DNA of 64,000 bases from MRBY01 sp943371005. GTDB lineage: Bacteria > Cyanobacteriota > Cyanobacteriia > Cyanobacteriales > MRBY01. The position numbers and the translations under genes are program-made. Each line of letters starts with the position of its first letter. Position 1 is the stretch's first letter. Shown here in pieces: positions 52,386-60,893 of the stretch. The stretch is taken from contig CALRTB020000013.1 of assembly GCA_943371005.1 (NCBI GenBank), positions 1-64,000 on the forward strand. The letters run 5' to 3'. The notes below the pieces were generated by a model. It searched no databases. It was not told where the DNA came from and saw only the letters and a program-made list of their open reading frames with translations.

Positions 52386-53279
52386 TTAGGATTTAGGTTT
52401 GTGGTGCAGGCGAATGCCCACAAAAATATCGTAGAGGAAACTGAGGAAATCTTTCCCCTGGAGCAGTCCCAATGATTGGGGGGAACCCTTTTTATCTAAT
52501 AGGGGCTTGATGTAGTAATAGGCGGGTTGATACTTATACCAAGGAATCGAGGGCCACAGGTGATGTACCAGGTGATAGTTTTGCCCAAGGATCAAAATAT
52601 TGAGGAGCTTGCTCGGATAAACCCTGGCATTTTTCCAGCGATCGCGTTCTTCAAAGGGGCGATGGGGTAAATAATCAAAAAACAAACCCAGGGCAATACC
52701 AACCACCAACGCGGGGACAAACCAAAAGTTCATGATGTAACCAATGAAGCCATACTGGATACCCAGGTAGACAATGACCCCCAAAAAGGCACGGCTGAGG
52801 AACCACTCTAGCAACTCGTAATTTTTCCACAGACGACGCTTGAAGAAAAAGATTTCGTGGTAGAAAAAACGGGCCGCAATCATCCAGAGGGGGCCGCCGG
52901 TCGAAACAAAATGATCCGGGTCATTTTCAGGATCGTTGACATGGGCGTGGTGCTGGAGATGGACTCGGGTAAAAACGGGAAAAGCGAATCCCAACATGAG
53001 AGCACTGGCATGACCCAGGATGGTATTGACCGCACGGTTGCTATGGGCGGCGCGGTGGGATGCATCGTGGATCACAGTTCCTGCGAGGTGCAGCGCTAAA
53101 ACGTTTTCTAGGAAGCAAATCCAATCATACCAACCCCAAAACCAGTAGCCTCCCACGGAGGTGGCGATCAATCCTACTGCGATGATGACCATCCACACAT
53201 TGGGGTTCATCCCACCTGGGGGACGCAAATACTCCCTTGACATTACCAATGATGACGCTGCCGCCGCCGTCGCCGTCAT
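52386..53279 (-). CDS. crtR: Beta-carotene hydroxylase CrtR
   Basis: 297 residues. A membrane di-iron hydroxylase of the fatty-acid-desaturase superfamily that adds 3-hydroxyl groups to beta-ionone rings, giving zeaxanthin. His boxes are HDASHRAAH, HLQHHAHV, HR in DYLPHRPFEER, and HLVHHLWP. Long stretches (MLGFAFPVFTRVHLQHH, ARFFYHEIFFF, WKNARVYPSKLLN) match Synechocystis CrtR closely from memory. About four membrane spans. The ATG is at 53277-53279. mrp follows on the same strand. Confidence 0.95.
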   Translation of the reverse strand: MTATAAAASSLVMSREYLRPPGGMNPNVWMVIIAVGLIATSVGGYWFWGWYDWICFLENVLALHLAGTVIHDASHRAAHSNRAVNTILGHASALMLGFAFPVFTRVHLQHHAHVNDPENDPDHFVSTGGPLWMIAARFFYHEIFFFKRRLWKNYELLEWFLSRAFLGVIVYLGIQYGFIGYIMNFWFVPALVVGIALGLFFDYLPHRPFEERDRWKNARVYPSKLLNILILGQNYHLVHHLWPSIPWYKYQPAYYYIKPLLDKKGSPQSLGLLQGKDFLSFLYDIFVGIRLHHKPKS

Positions 53280-53627
53280 AAGCTCCTGTTCTCCTCGATG
53301 TCTGTGAAATTTGGTTAATCCTTGGGTAGTTTACAATACTTAAGGCTAATTCATAAACCTTGACGTTTCATGAACACCATTTAAGAAACATCTAAAAACG
53401 CTTGTAATTCAATGTTTCTGGGCTAATTTAAAGCTAGCCATTTGCTACTGCGGTGCGTTTGTAAAATACCAAGTCAATGGTTACTTTCTGCAGTTTATCG
53501 TCTTCTTCTAAGGCGATCGCCTCGTGGAGTTTGACAATTAAGAGGATTAATGTTCCGTGGCGTGATTGATAAACAATCGGTTTTCCTGCATTGGGAAGAA
53601 GTTAAGAGAGTGTCATGTCCTCGGTTC
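53280..53627. other. Intergenic region upstream of crtR
   Basis: 348 bp between the crtR start and the end of the EI24-type gene, both on the minus strand. No ORF, RNA gene or clear terminator was recognised. AT-rich blocks (for example TTTACAATACTTAAGG near 53330-53346) may hold the crtR promoter, but no consensus -35/-10 pair stands out. Confidence 0.4.
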
Positions 53628-54434
53628 CTAATCGCTGGCTGGAGGATTTAGCTTTGGCAACAGGCGATCGCACACAAACAGAGTGCCAGAGGCAACGCAG
53701 AGGGGAATTGTCACAAGATTGAGAAAAGGCAAACTGATCAACCCCAGACAAACCAGCCCAAACCCCGCACTACCCGGTAAAGCCCGATAAACTTGCCGCA
53801 ACTTTTGGCGAAACGTAAATCGCCGTCTCTCAAGGGTGGCATCAAAAAAATCAAGGCAGATGATCGTTAGGGTCATCGCCAGGCCGCCTAGGGAGGACAA
53901 CACGCTACCAATTCCTGGTAAAAAGTTAATCCCAAACAGCAAGGGGGCGATCGCCAAGACCAAGGCTAATTTTTTTAGTTCAAAGAGAATGGCGCGGCCA
54001 ATGTCGCGGATAATGCCCACTTCAATGACTTCCAGGCGACTGGTGCGGAGTTTTTCAATCTGTTCTGACAGTTGGCCATACCAAGGGGCGCCAAGAATAA
54101 CGCCAAACTGTACCAGCAGTAGTCCAACCGCAATAAACACTGCCGCAATGAAAATAAGGCCTAGCAGTCCCCCCAGGAAATTTGCGCCGTAATCCAACCA
54201 CTGTAACCAGGGAGGTAAGCGATCAATCAAGCCGATCAGACTGGTGCTAATCCAAGTGTAGCCAGCTCCCGCCGTCCGCCAAGCCCAACGCAGAGAAAAG
54301 GTGTAGAGCAATCCACCCAACACAACATTGACGCCAAGGGGAATCGCTAAATATTGCAAAAGCTTCGGGTGACGGGAAAAAAATCTCACGGCGCGAAAGG
54401 GGTAACTGGCACCGCGAATGAAGTCAATGGGCAT
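53628..54434 (-). CDS. EI24/CysZ-like membrane protein
   Basis: 268 residues with about five hydrophobic spans (for example LLQYLAIPLGVNVVLGGLLY, FLGGLLGLIFIAAVFIAVGLLLV, LALVLAIAPLLFGINFLPGIG). The opening FIRGASYPFRAVRFFSRHPKLLQY is common to the EI24 family, which includes the sulfate permease CysZ. Sulfate transport is not supported by neighbours. The ATG is at 54432-54434. The SDR gene lies just upstream on the same strand (47 bp). Confidence 0.8.
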   Translation of the reverse strand: MPIDFIRGASYPFRAVRFFSRHPKLLQYLAIPLGVNVVLGGLLYTFSLRWAWRTAGAGYTWISTSLIGLIDRLPPWLQWLDYGANFLGGLLGLIFIAAVFIAVGLLLVQFGVILGAPWYGQLSEQIEKLRTSRLEVIEVGIIRDIGRAILFELKKLALVLAIAPLLFGINFLPGIGSVLSSLGGLAMTLTIICLDFFDATLERRRFTFRQKLRQVYRALPGSAGFGLVCLGLISLPFLNLVTIPLCVASGTLFVCDRLLPKLNPPASD

Positions 54435-54481
54435 ATTTTTTGGATCAGCTCTACCTTGGGTCGTATTCTCTGCTCCTCAAT

Positions 54482-55309
54482 CTACACTTCAATCGTCGGA
54501 TGGCGGAATGTAAACCCTAAATTTTTTAATTTTTGATTAGACACACGCACATTTAAGGGGCGATCAGAAGTTTGGCTCGCATCCCAGCGTACCGGGGGTA
54601 GGGCGTATTTTTCGGCCAAACGAGAGAGTAAGTCCCGCCGGGGCAACGGCTCATCGCAAACAAGATTAAATAAACCGCTGAGGTTGCGAGCCTGGGCAAA
54701 TTCGATCGCCGCCACAATATCTTCTAAATGAATCCAGTTACCGTATTCACTGCCATCACCAGGCCGCACTTGGCCCATGGCCCGCTGGAAAATTTTCTTA
54801 ATTTCTCGGCCTTCACCATAGATGCCCCCCAAGCGGAGTATGCAAACCTGACGCGCATCTGTGGCGATCGCCTTTAGGGTTTGCTCCGTTGCCAAGAGAA
54901 TTTCTGCGAAAACATGGGGCGGCTTGTCGGGGGTTGTTTCATCGACCCAAGCACCGTGATGATTGCCGACGATGGCATAGCTGCTGGTATATATCACCTG
55001 TTTAACGGTGTCGTTATGGGTGAGGGCCTGGGCGAGGTTTTGGGCCGTTTTTAGATAAGCCTGCTGATAATTTGCTTCGGTGCGTCCCTTCGAACCCACT
55101 GCCAAAAGCACAACATCTTGCCCTTCACAAAGCTCCTGGAGGGCTTCAGGTTGATCACCGCTGAGAACTTTCACTTGGTAGGCGATTTCTTGTAACTGAG
55201 GGACTTTTTCGGGGGTCGTTGTCGTCACGGTCACTTGATGACCCGCCGTTGTCCATTGCTTGGCGATCGCCTGGCCCACATAGCCACAACCAATAATTGC
55301 AATTTTCAC
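54482..55309 (-). CDS. NAD(P)-dependent epimerase/dehydratase-like SDR protein
   Basis: About 275 residues of extended/atypical SDR fold. IAIIGCGYVGQAIAKQW is the nucleotide-binding loop, and IYTSSYAIVG and ILRLGGIYG follow. The catalytic Tyr-x3-Lys pair is not evident, as in the YeeZ/YbjT-like group. Start choice: GTG at 55309 and TTG at 55312 both follow a perfect AAGGAGG at 55320-55326 (10 and 7 bases away). It is divergent from the acyltransferase gene. Substrate unknown. Confidence 0.82.
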   Translation of the reverse strand: MKIAIIGCGYVGQAIAKQWTTAGHQVTVTTTTPEKVPQLQEIAYQVKVLSGDQPEALQELCEGQDVVLLAVGSKGRTEANYQQAYLKTAQNLAQALTHNDTVKQVIYTSSYAIVGNHHGAWVDETTPDKPPHVFAEILLATEQTLKAIATDARQVCILRLGGIYGEGREIKKIFQRAMGQVRPGDGSEYGNWIHLEDIVAAIEFAQARNLSGLFNLVCDEPLPRRDLLSRLAEKYALPPVRWDASQTSDRPLNVRVSNQKLKNLGFTFRHPTIEV

Positions 55310-55319
55310 CAAGAGAATT

Positions 55320-55326
55320 CCTCCTT
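55320..55326 (-). promoter_or_regulatory. Strong Shine-Dalgarno for the SDR gene
   Basis: AAGGAGG on the minus strand is a full match to the anti-SD. It fixes translation of the SDR gene to the non-ATG start pair TTG 55312 / GTG 55309. Confidence 0.75.
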
Positions 55327-55378
55327 AACAAACCATGCCATAATTTTAAGAACTGTAAAGTCCTGTTTTGTCGCTATT

Positions 55379-56254
55379 ATGCCCCTTTTTCCGCCATTTC
55401 CGCCCCTTGATCCCCCCTTAGACGGTTGGTCCCTTGAAGGGCGCGACCCAGAAACCATTCGGCGTTTGCTGCCCCTCTGGGAGTGGCTGTACAAATTTTA
55501 TTTTCGGGTAGAAACCAGCGGCTGGGAAAATTTGCCGATGGATGAGCCGGTGTTAGGGGTTGGTTCCCACAATGGCGGCCTTGCGGCGCCGGATATGTGG
55601 ATGATGATGTATGACTGGTTTCAGCGGTATGGGGTTGAAAGGCCCACCTATGGCCTGATGCACCCGAATATTTGGCTGGCTTTCCCAGAATTAGCAAAAA
55701 TTGCCGTCAAAACGGGCGCAGTCCAAGCCCACCCGAAAATGGCGATCGCCGCGTTGAAGTCCGGGGCCAATGTCCTCGTTTATCCGGGGGGCGGTCAAGA
55801 TGTTTTTCGGCCCCATGCCCAGAGAAATCAGATTTACTTTGCCGAGCGGCGGGGATTTATTAAACTAGCCCTGCGCCAGGGAGTGCCCATTGTGCCACTG
55901 ATTTCCTGGGGCGCCCACGACAGTATTTTCGTGATCGAAGATATCTACGAACCCCTCAAAAAATTTTTAAAAGCGTTTAACCTGCCGTGGCTCTTTAACA
56001 TCGACCCGGAGGTCTTTCCCATTTATCTCGGTTTACCCTGGGGCGTCGCCTTTGGCCCCCTACCCAACTTTCCCCTGCCGACAAAAATGTATACACGGGT
56101 CTGTCCACCGATCCGCTTTGAAAAATATGGCCGGGCAGCGGCGGGCGATCGCCCCTACGTTGAAGCCTGTTACCAGCGGGTTTTAGGGGAAATGCAACGG
56201 GAATTAGACCAATTAATCACTGAGGTAGAATCTCGTCCGAAAGATTGCCCTTAA
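55379..56254 (+). CDS. LPLAT-superfamily acyltransferase (DGAT2-like)
   Basis: About 291 residues. GVGSHNGGLAAPDMWMMMYDW is the His-containing catalytic region of the MGAT/DGAT2-like LPLAT branch. PEVFPIYLGLPWGVAFGPLPNFPLP and VLVYPGGGQDVFRP are further family blocks. A related cyanobacterial gene (Synechocystis slr2103) is linked to acyl-plastoquinol and neutral-lipid synthesis; orthology here is inference from memory. The ATG at 55379 (MPLFPPFPPLDPPLDGW) is preferred; the frame is open up to 55235 within the divergent SDR gene. The 3' end overlaps the permease gene by 4 bp. Confidence 0.85.
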   Translation: MPLFPPFPPLDPPLDGWSLEGRDPETIRRLLPLWEWLYKFYFRVETSGWENLPMDEPVLGVGSHNGGLAAPDMWMMMYDWFQRYGVERPTYGLMHPNIWLAFPELAKIAVKTGAVQAHPKMAIAALKSGANVLVYPGGGQDVFRPHAQRNQIYFAERRGFIKLALRQGVPIVPLISWGAHDSIFVIEDIYEPLKKFLKAFNLPWLFNIDPEVFPIYLGLPWGVAFGPLPNFPLPTKMYTRVCPPIRFEKYGRAAAGDRPYVEACYQRVLGEMQRELDQLITEVESRPKDCP

Positions 56255-57111
56255 CGACGATCAGCCGGATTTAGCCAGGTATTTAAGCCTTCTCCCAGTA
56301 GCGATAAGCCCATCACCATCAGGGTCATGGTTAACCCCGGAAACAGCGCCGTCCACCAAATCCCCGTTGGCAAAGCATCGAGGGCGAGGCGCAGATCGTG
56401 GCCCCATTCCGGCGTTCCATCGGGTAAGCCCAAACCCAAAAAGCCCAATCCCCCCAGAATCAAAATCGCATCGGCGGCATTGAGGGTAAATAGTACCGGC
56501 ACGCTCTGGATTACATTGCGAAATAAATATTTCGACAGAATTCGCCTCGGCGTTGCGCCCATGGCCTGGGCTGCTTCGATAAATAATTCTGTTTTGGCGC
56601 TGGTGGTGCGGTTGCGGACAAGCCGGAAATATTGGGGCACATAGGAAATACTCAAGGCGATCGCCGCATTAATCACCCCTTTTCCCACCACAAAGGCGAG
56701 GGTAACGGACAGTAGCAGCCCGGGTAGGGTATAAATCGTATCCATCAAAAACAGCAGTACCCGGTCTACCTTGCCGCCAAAATATCCACTCACCATGCCG
56801 AGGGGGACACCAATGATTAAACTCAGGCTTGTGGCTAGTAGTACCACCTTGAGGGCCGCCTGGGTACCAAAGAGGGTGCGGGACAAAACATCATAACCCT
56901 GGCGACTGGTACCAAACCAATGGCTCCAACTGGGAGGACTGTGGATCGGGAAACTCAGGGAATCGAGGGGGTCTTTCAGCCAGCCAATATTTTGTAAAAG
57001 GGGTGCGCCAAGGGCGATCGCCACAAATAGCCCGGTCATCGCCACCCCCACCAGGGCCAGGCGACGCGAAAGTTTTGCTTCAGGATTTTCCCCTGCCATA
57101 ACAGCCCACAT
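56251..57111 (-). CDS. Peptide/nickel-type ABC transporter permease (DppC/OppC family)
   Basis: 286 residues. An N-terminal span (LALVGVAMTGLFVAIALGAPLL) is followed by a periplasmic segment with HWFGTSRQGYDVLSRTLFGTQ, the DppC hallmark, and a BPD_transp_1 core of about five spans with the EAA loop EAAQAMGATPRRILSKYLFRN. The end GLSLLGEGLNTWLNPADRR is typical. Substrate (oligopeptide, nickel, opine) cannot be read from sequence. The partner DppB, binding protein and ATPases are not adjacent. Starts at ATG 57111 or 57099 (MAGENPEAK). Confidence 0.88.
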   Translation of the reverse strand: MWAVMAGENPEAKLSRRLALVGVAMTGLFVAIALGAPLLQNIGWLKDPLDSLSFPIHSPPSWSHWFGTSRQGYDVLSRTLFGTQAALKVVLLATSLSLIIGVPLGMVSGYFGGKVDRVLLFLMDTIYTLPGLLLSVTLAFVVGKGVINAAIALSISYVPQYFRLVRNRTTSAKTELFIEAAQAMGATPRRILSKYLFRNVIQSVPVLFTLNAADAILILGGLGFLGLGLPDGTPEWGHDLRLALDALPTGIWWTALFPGLTMTLMVMGLSLLGEGLNTWLNPADRR

Positions 57112-57163
57112 TAAAACAGAACGTCTGTCAGTATAGCGGTTGGGTGGTCTCTCCCCATGGCTT

Positions 57164-57502
57164 CTACCAAATATCTAAACCAATCAAAATACTCTCCCGG
57201 TCGGATAAATCGCCGATAAATTTGCGCAGGGGGGGCGGTAATTTTTTGATTAGCGTCGGGGTGGCAACAATCCGTTCTGATTCAGCGAGGTCGGGGTGCT
57301 CGTAAATATCGATGATCCGGATTTCGTGGCGTCCGGAGAGATATTCGTTGCAAATGCTTTCTAGTTCGTTGATCGCCCAGCGGGAATGGCTATTACCGCC
57401 AGCAACGTAGAGATAGAGCACATAGAATTCATTTTGTTTGTGGTGGATGGGAGGGCTTGGATCCCGCTGCGGGGAGGGATCATTGGAGAAGTCAGAAGCC
57501 AT
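57164..57502 (-). CDS. KaiB-family thioredoxin-like protein, orphan
   Basis: 112 residues. After a 24-residue polar extension (ASDFSNDPSPQRDPSPPIHH) comes a complete KaiB core: YVLYLYVAGGNSHSRWAI, IRIIDIYEHPDLAESERIVATPTLIKKLPPPLRKFIGDLSDRE, ILIGLDIW. The protein stops there and lacks the acidic tail of clock KaiB. No kaiA or kaiC is next to it; its neighbours are a permease and a cysteine desulfurase. It therefore looks like a KaiB2/KaiB3-type paralogue rather than the oscillator KaiB. The ATG is at 57500-57502. Confidence 0.88.
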   Translation of the reverse strand: MASDFSNDPSPQRDPSPPIHHKQNEFYVLYLYVAGGNSHSRWAINELESICNEYLSGRHEIRIIDIYEHPDLAESERIVATPTLIKKLPPPLRKFIGDLSDRESILIGLDIW

Positions 57503-57516
57503 GTATTTTGGTCAGG

Positions 57517-58680
57517 TTATGCCAGAAGCACGGTAGGTTGTCGCTGCAAAATTTGTTCGAGGGCGATCGCCGTCCATTCTATATCTTCCATTTGGGTTTG
57601 TGCACCTAGGGTTAAGCGAATCCCGGAGAGGGCCTCTTGATCGCTATAGCCCATTGCCTTGAGGGTCGTGCTGGGGTTGAGCTTTCCACTGTGGCAGGCA
57701 GACCCTGCACTAATGCCGATTCCGGCGAGGTTCATTTGGCGCACGAGGTTTTTCCCAGTCAGACCCAGGAGGGGTGAATCTTTACGCAAGGCAAAACTGA
57801 CATGGTGCGGTAGGCGGTGATGGCGATCGCCTGTAATTTGCAGATGTTCACCACTGCTGCCTCGGTTTAACAAAAAATTGCGCAGGTAACTCAGGCGTTC
57901 AATTTCTTGGGCCATGGTTTCCTGGGCGAGTTCGGCGGCCATCCCCAAGGCAACAATACCGGGTAAATTTTGGGTGCCAGAGCGCAAATTGTGTTCTTGG
58001 CCACCGCCGTAGAGTCGAGGTTGGAGCTTAATGCCGTCGCGTACATACAACGCACCAGCCCCCTGGAGGCCATAGATTTTGTGCCCAGAAAGAGAAAGCA
58101 AATCCACAGGAAGCTGGTGTAAATCAATGGGAATCCGTCCCACAGCCTGAACCGCGTCAGTATGAAAGATGATGTTGTGTTTTTTGGCGATCGCCCCCAG
58201 TTCGGCAATGGGTTGGATGGTGCCCACTTCGCTCTGGCCATAGATCACCGAAATTAAAACCGTATTAGTTTGAATCGCCTTCTCTAGATCCTGGGGGTCT
58301 ACCTGCCCACGGCGATCAACTCCGAGGCGCGTCACTTGCCAGCCCTGAGTTTCGAGGAAATCTGCGGCCTTGGCGATCGCCGGATGTTCCACCTGGGAAA
58401 TAATCAGATGTTGCGGCTCTCGGTACTGGTCTGTAATGCCAAAAATCGCCAAGTTATCTGCTTCGGTGCCCCCCGCCGTAAAAATAATTTCATCGGGGTC
58501 CGCTACACCAATGAGGCTCGCCACTTGCATCCGGGCCATTTCCAGGAGAGTGGCGGCCCGATTGCCCCAACCATGTAAGCTGGAGGGATTGCCCCAGGTT
58601 TGGCCACAGACTGCTTGCACCCGCTGGATCACCAAAGGATGGGGGGGCGTTGTGGCGCTGTAATCAAGGTAAATTTGCAT
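57517..58680 (-). CDS. Cysteine desulfurase (NifS/IscS type)
   Basis: 387 residues. A class V PLP enzyme mobilising sulfur from cysteine. YLDYSATTPPHP opens the fold; FTAGGTEADNLAI, HTDAVQAVG and the PLP lysine Lys201 in SLSGHKIYG are in order. The persulfide Cys329 lies in the extended loop SAGSACHSGKLNPS, as in group I (IscS/NifS) enzymes. The ATG is at 58678-58680. It ends 15 bp before the KaiB-like gene. It could supply sulfur for Fe-S assembly or tRNA thiolation. Confidence 0.94.
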   Translation of the reverse strand: MQIYLDYSATTPPHPLVIQRVQAVCGQTWGNPSSLHGWGNRAATLLEMARMQVASLIGVADPDEIIFTAGGTEADNLAIFGITDQYREPQHLIISQVEHPAIAKAADFLETQGWQVTRLGVDRRGQVDPQDLEKAIQTNTVLISVIYGQSEVGTIQPIAELGAIAKKHNIIFHTDAVQAVGRIPIDLHQLPVDLLSLSGHKIYGLQGAGALYVRDGIKLQPRLYGGGQEHNLRSGTQNLPGIVALGMAAELAQETMAQEIERLSYLRNFLLNRGSSGEHLQITGDRHHRLPHHVSFALRKDSPLLGLTGKNLVRQMNLAGIGISAGSACHSGKLNPSTTLKAMGYSDQEALSGIRLTLGAQTQMEDIEWTAIALEQILQRQPTVLLA

Positions 58681-58784
58681 GGTGGGCGATCGCTCAATGG
58701 TTCCCTTAGCATACGCAAATTAGGGTCAACCCGTCAGCCCATGCAACTCAGGGAATATCCTAGGATAATGCAAAGTCAAAGCAA

Positions 58785-58818
58785 GAAAAAACTCCCCCAG
58801 TCTAAGACCAGAAGAGTT
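58785..58818 (-). terminator. Terminator after the GH57 gene
   Basis: On the minus strand AACTC (58818-58814) pairs with GAGTT (58794-58790), with an inner GTC-TTA-GAC pairing, then a T-run. It lies about 30 bp past the GH57 stop. Confidence 0.6.
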
Positions 58819-58847
58819 ACGCCATCACATCACTCTAGGTACAAACC

Positions 58848-60314
58848 CTAAGCCAAACTTGCAAGCCCATCACTGTAGAGTTTCCGGGCATAGTCCGTCC
58901 AAGTGCCCTGGCCCCAATAGCGGAAACAACTGGTTTCTACCAACAGCAAATACAACAAAGATCGCTGATAGGCTTCTGTTTTTGTCACGCTGGGGTCTTC
59001 GGCCACGAGGCGGTCATATTTTTCATGGAATTTGGCGCTCAGTTCATTCATCGGCTCCAGGACATTTTCATAGCCCTTGACCCAACTGAGATCATTCGTC
59101 CAGGAAGCGCCATCCACATGGAATTGGTGATCATGCTCGTTTAAATAGGCGATCGCCTGATTGACCGTTTCTGGCGTAACGCCTTGATTTTCCGCCTCCA
59201 GTCTTGTCCAAATCTTCGCCTGGCCCACCGCCTGACATACCGGATAATCGGCTTCGGTAATCCCCTTCGCTTCTAGGAGTTCAAGATATTCCGTGCCGTT
59301 AAAACCCACAACACTACCGTCGTTTTTAATGTCGTGCCAAGCCGGGAGATAGCCCCCAGGGAATTCATTCATCATCACGCCGCCATTTTCCCCGTCGGCA
59401 ATTTGAGAAACCAAACAGGGCACTGCTTGACCGCCCAACTGTTGGCGATCGCGGCTCTTGGCTTCGTAGTAGGGTTGCATCTGGGCTACCAGCTTCGTAT
59501 CAGATCCCTGGGTTTTAATCAGCGCAGTAATGCTAATTTCTTCACCCCGAGAATTTTTCACCACCAGGCGATTGGGGAGATACTTGTCATCATGGTGTAA
59601 ACCAGAACCATCCAAACGCTCCACGGAATGTTCTTGCACCAAGAGCCAACGGTAGCCGCACTCCTTGAGGGCTTTGATGTATTCAAATAGCGTATCCGGA
59701 TGATTGGGTAGGTGCATTTCTGGGGGCGAAAATCCCTTAACCCGCTTCAGGGCTTCGACCCCAAAGATTTCGGCAAAATAATGCTGCCAGGCTTGAATTT
59801 GCAATTTTAAATCTGGGATGGGCGTCGAAGGGGCAACCGCATGGCTCCACATGGTGCCTAGCCATTCCACATAGGGCTGATAACGGGCATCGGTGGTGAT
59901 TTTTTTGAGGTTATCGAGGACATCTTCCCGGCCCATTTGCCGTAGGCCCCAGAGCAAGTTCCCAGAATAATCCAACATGATCCGGGGGCTGCAGCCTGCA
60001 TTCACTAACTCGGGGATAAACTCTCCCATACGGCTGTAGCACCAAGCAAACACCGTGGCATTGTGGTTATCACCATCGTGGGGATTTTCCATCATATGCT
60101 GCAAATTGCAGATGAGTGCGCCATCGGTTCCGGCGGGAATAGTGGGCTGGTGCATATGAAGGGCACAGGCAAACCCAGCCTTCACTTGATCGAGATTAAG
60201 ATCACTCCGGTCGAGAAAGATTTTTTCACTGTGATTGACAATCTCTGAAATTTCCTGCTCCTGACCGCAAATATTTGGTAATTGGGTTGCTTGAGGAGAA
60301 AGTGTCGAAACCAT
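58848..60314 (-). CDS. Glycoside hydrolase family 57 protein
   Basis: 488 residues. The opening ACALHMHQPTIPAG is the GH57 motif 1; FSPPEMHLPNHPDTLFEYIK and WLLVQEHSVERL carry further conserved blocks, and IADGENGGVMMNEFPG resembles the region with the acidic catalytic residue. GH57 includes alpha-amylases, amylopullulanases, alpha-galactosidases and branching enzymes. The specificity of this cyanobacterial subgroup is unclear. The ATG at 60312-60314 is preceded seven bases away by AAGGA. A frame open to 60383 exists but lacks an SD. Confidence 0.87.
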   Translation of the reverse strand: MVSTLSPQATQLPNICGQEQEISEIVNHSEKIFLDRSDLNLDQVKAGFACALHMHQPTIPAGTDGALICNLQHMMENPHDGDNHNATVFAWCYSRMGEFIPELVNAGCSPRIMLDYSGNLLWGLRQMGREDVLDNLKKITTDARYQPYVEWLGTMWSHAVAPSTPIPDLKLQIQAWQHYFAEIFGVEALKRVKGFSPPEMHLPNHPDTLFEYIKALKECGYRWLLVQEHSVERLDGSGLHHDDKYLPNRLVVKNSRGEEISITALIKTQGSDTKLVAQMQPYYEAKSRDRQQLGGQAVPCLVSQIADGENGGVMMNEFPGGYLPAWHDIKNDGSVVGFNGTEYLELLEAKGITEADYPVCQAVGQAKIWTRLEAENQGVTPETVNQAIAYLNEHDHQFHVDGASWTNDLSWVKGYENVLEPMNELSAKFHEKYDRLVAEDPSVTKTEAYQRSLLYLLLVETSCFRYWGQGTWTDYARKLYSDGLASLA

Positions 60315-60321
60315 GTATTTT

Positions 60322-60326
60322 TCCTT
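60322..60326 (-). promoter_or_regulatory. Shine-Dalgarno for the GH57 gene
   Basis: AAGGA on the minus strand lies seven bases before the ATG at 60314, supporting that start over the 23-codon extension to 60383. Confidence 0.6.
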
Positions 60327-60489
60327 ATCTATCTTTATCGCAATCACGGGACGATGCTTGAGGATTGCTACGGCCAATCCCACAATGTCGTTTGTGCTGT
60401 CGTGGTCTTAATGTTATCTCAATCCTTTGATAGTTAAGTTTAAGTTTTAGTTTATCTTGTTATTATTTGATAACCTTATGTTTTGTGAA

Positions 60490-60523
60490 GAAAAAAAGAG
60501 AGACCAGTAGACTGATCCCTCTC
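60490..60523 (-). terminator. Terminator of the ndhA-I-G-E operon
   Basis: On the minus strand GAGAGGGATCAG-TCTA-CTGGTCTCTC forms an imperfect hairpin followed by a run of seven T. It lies about 45 bp beyond the ndhE stop at 60566. Confidence 0.72.
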
Positions 60524-60565
60524 GAAAAGATGAAGTTTATTAACGTTATGCCTGAGCTTATGGAT

Positions 60566-60877
60566 CTACCATTTCAGCAAATTGAACTGTTCCATATCGA
60601 TGGTGTTGCGGTTGCGGTAAATGGCTAGGATAATCGCTAGACCAACGGCGGCTTCGGCAGCGGCAACGGTCAGGACGAAAACGGTAAAAACTTGTCCTTT
60701 GATTTCGCCGGGATCGAGGAAGTTAGAGAAGCCCATAAAGTTGAGATTGACGGAGTTTAGCAATAGCTCAATGGACATCAACACGCGGACGGCATTGCGA
60801 CTGGTCACTAAACCGTAAATGCCGATGCAAAATAGGGCGGCAGCGAGAACCAGGATGTATTCAAGTTGAATTTGCAT
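60566..60877 (-). CDS. ndhE: NAD(P)H-quinone oxidoreductase subunit 4L (K)
   Basis: 103 residues, three membrane spans. A proton-channel subunit of the thylakoid NDH-1 complex used for cyclic electron flow, respiration and CO2 uptake. MQIQLEYILVLAAALFCIGIYGL, SIELLLNSVNLNF (with the conserved Glu) and TVAAAEAAVGLAIILAI with a second conserved Glu are present. The ATG at 60875-60877 is chosen by alignment; the longer frame to 61039 runs into ndhG. Last gene of the ndhA-I-G-E unit, 16 bp after ndhG. Confidence 0.96.
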   Translation of the reverse strand: MQIQLEYILVLAAALFCIGIYGLVTSRNAVRVLMSIELLLNSVNLNFMGFSNFLDPGEIKGQVFTVFVLTVAAAEAAVGLAIILAIYRNRNTIDMEQFNLLKW

Positions 60878-60893
60878 GGGTGTCAAGAAAAGC

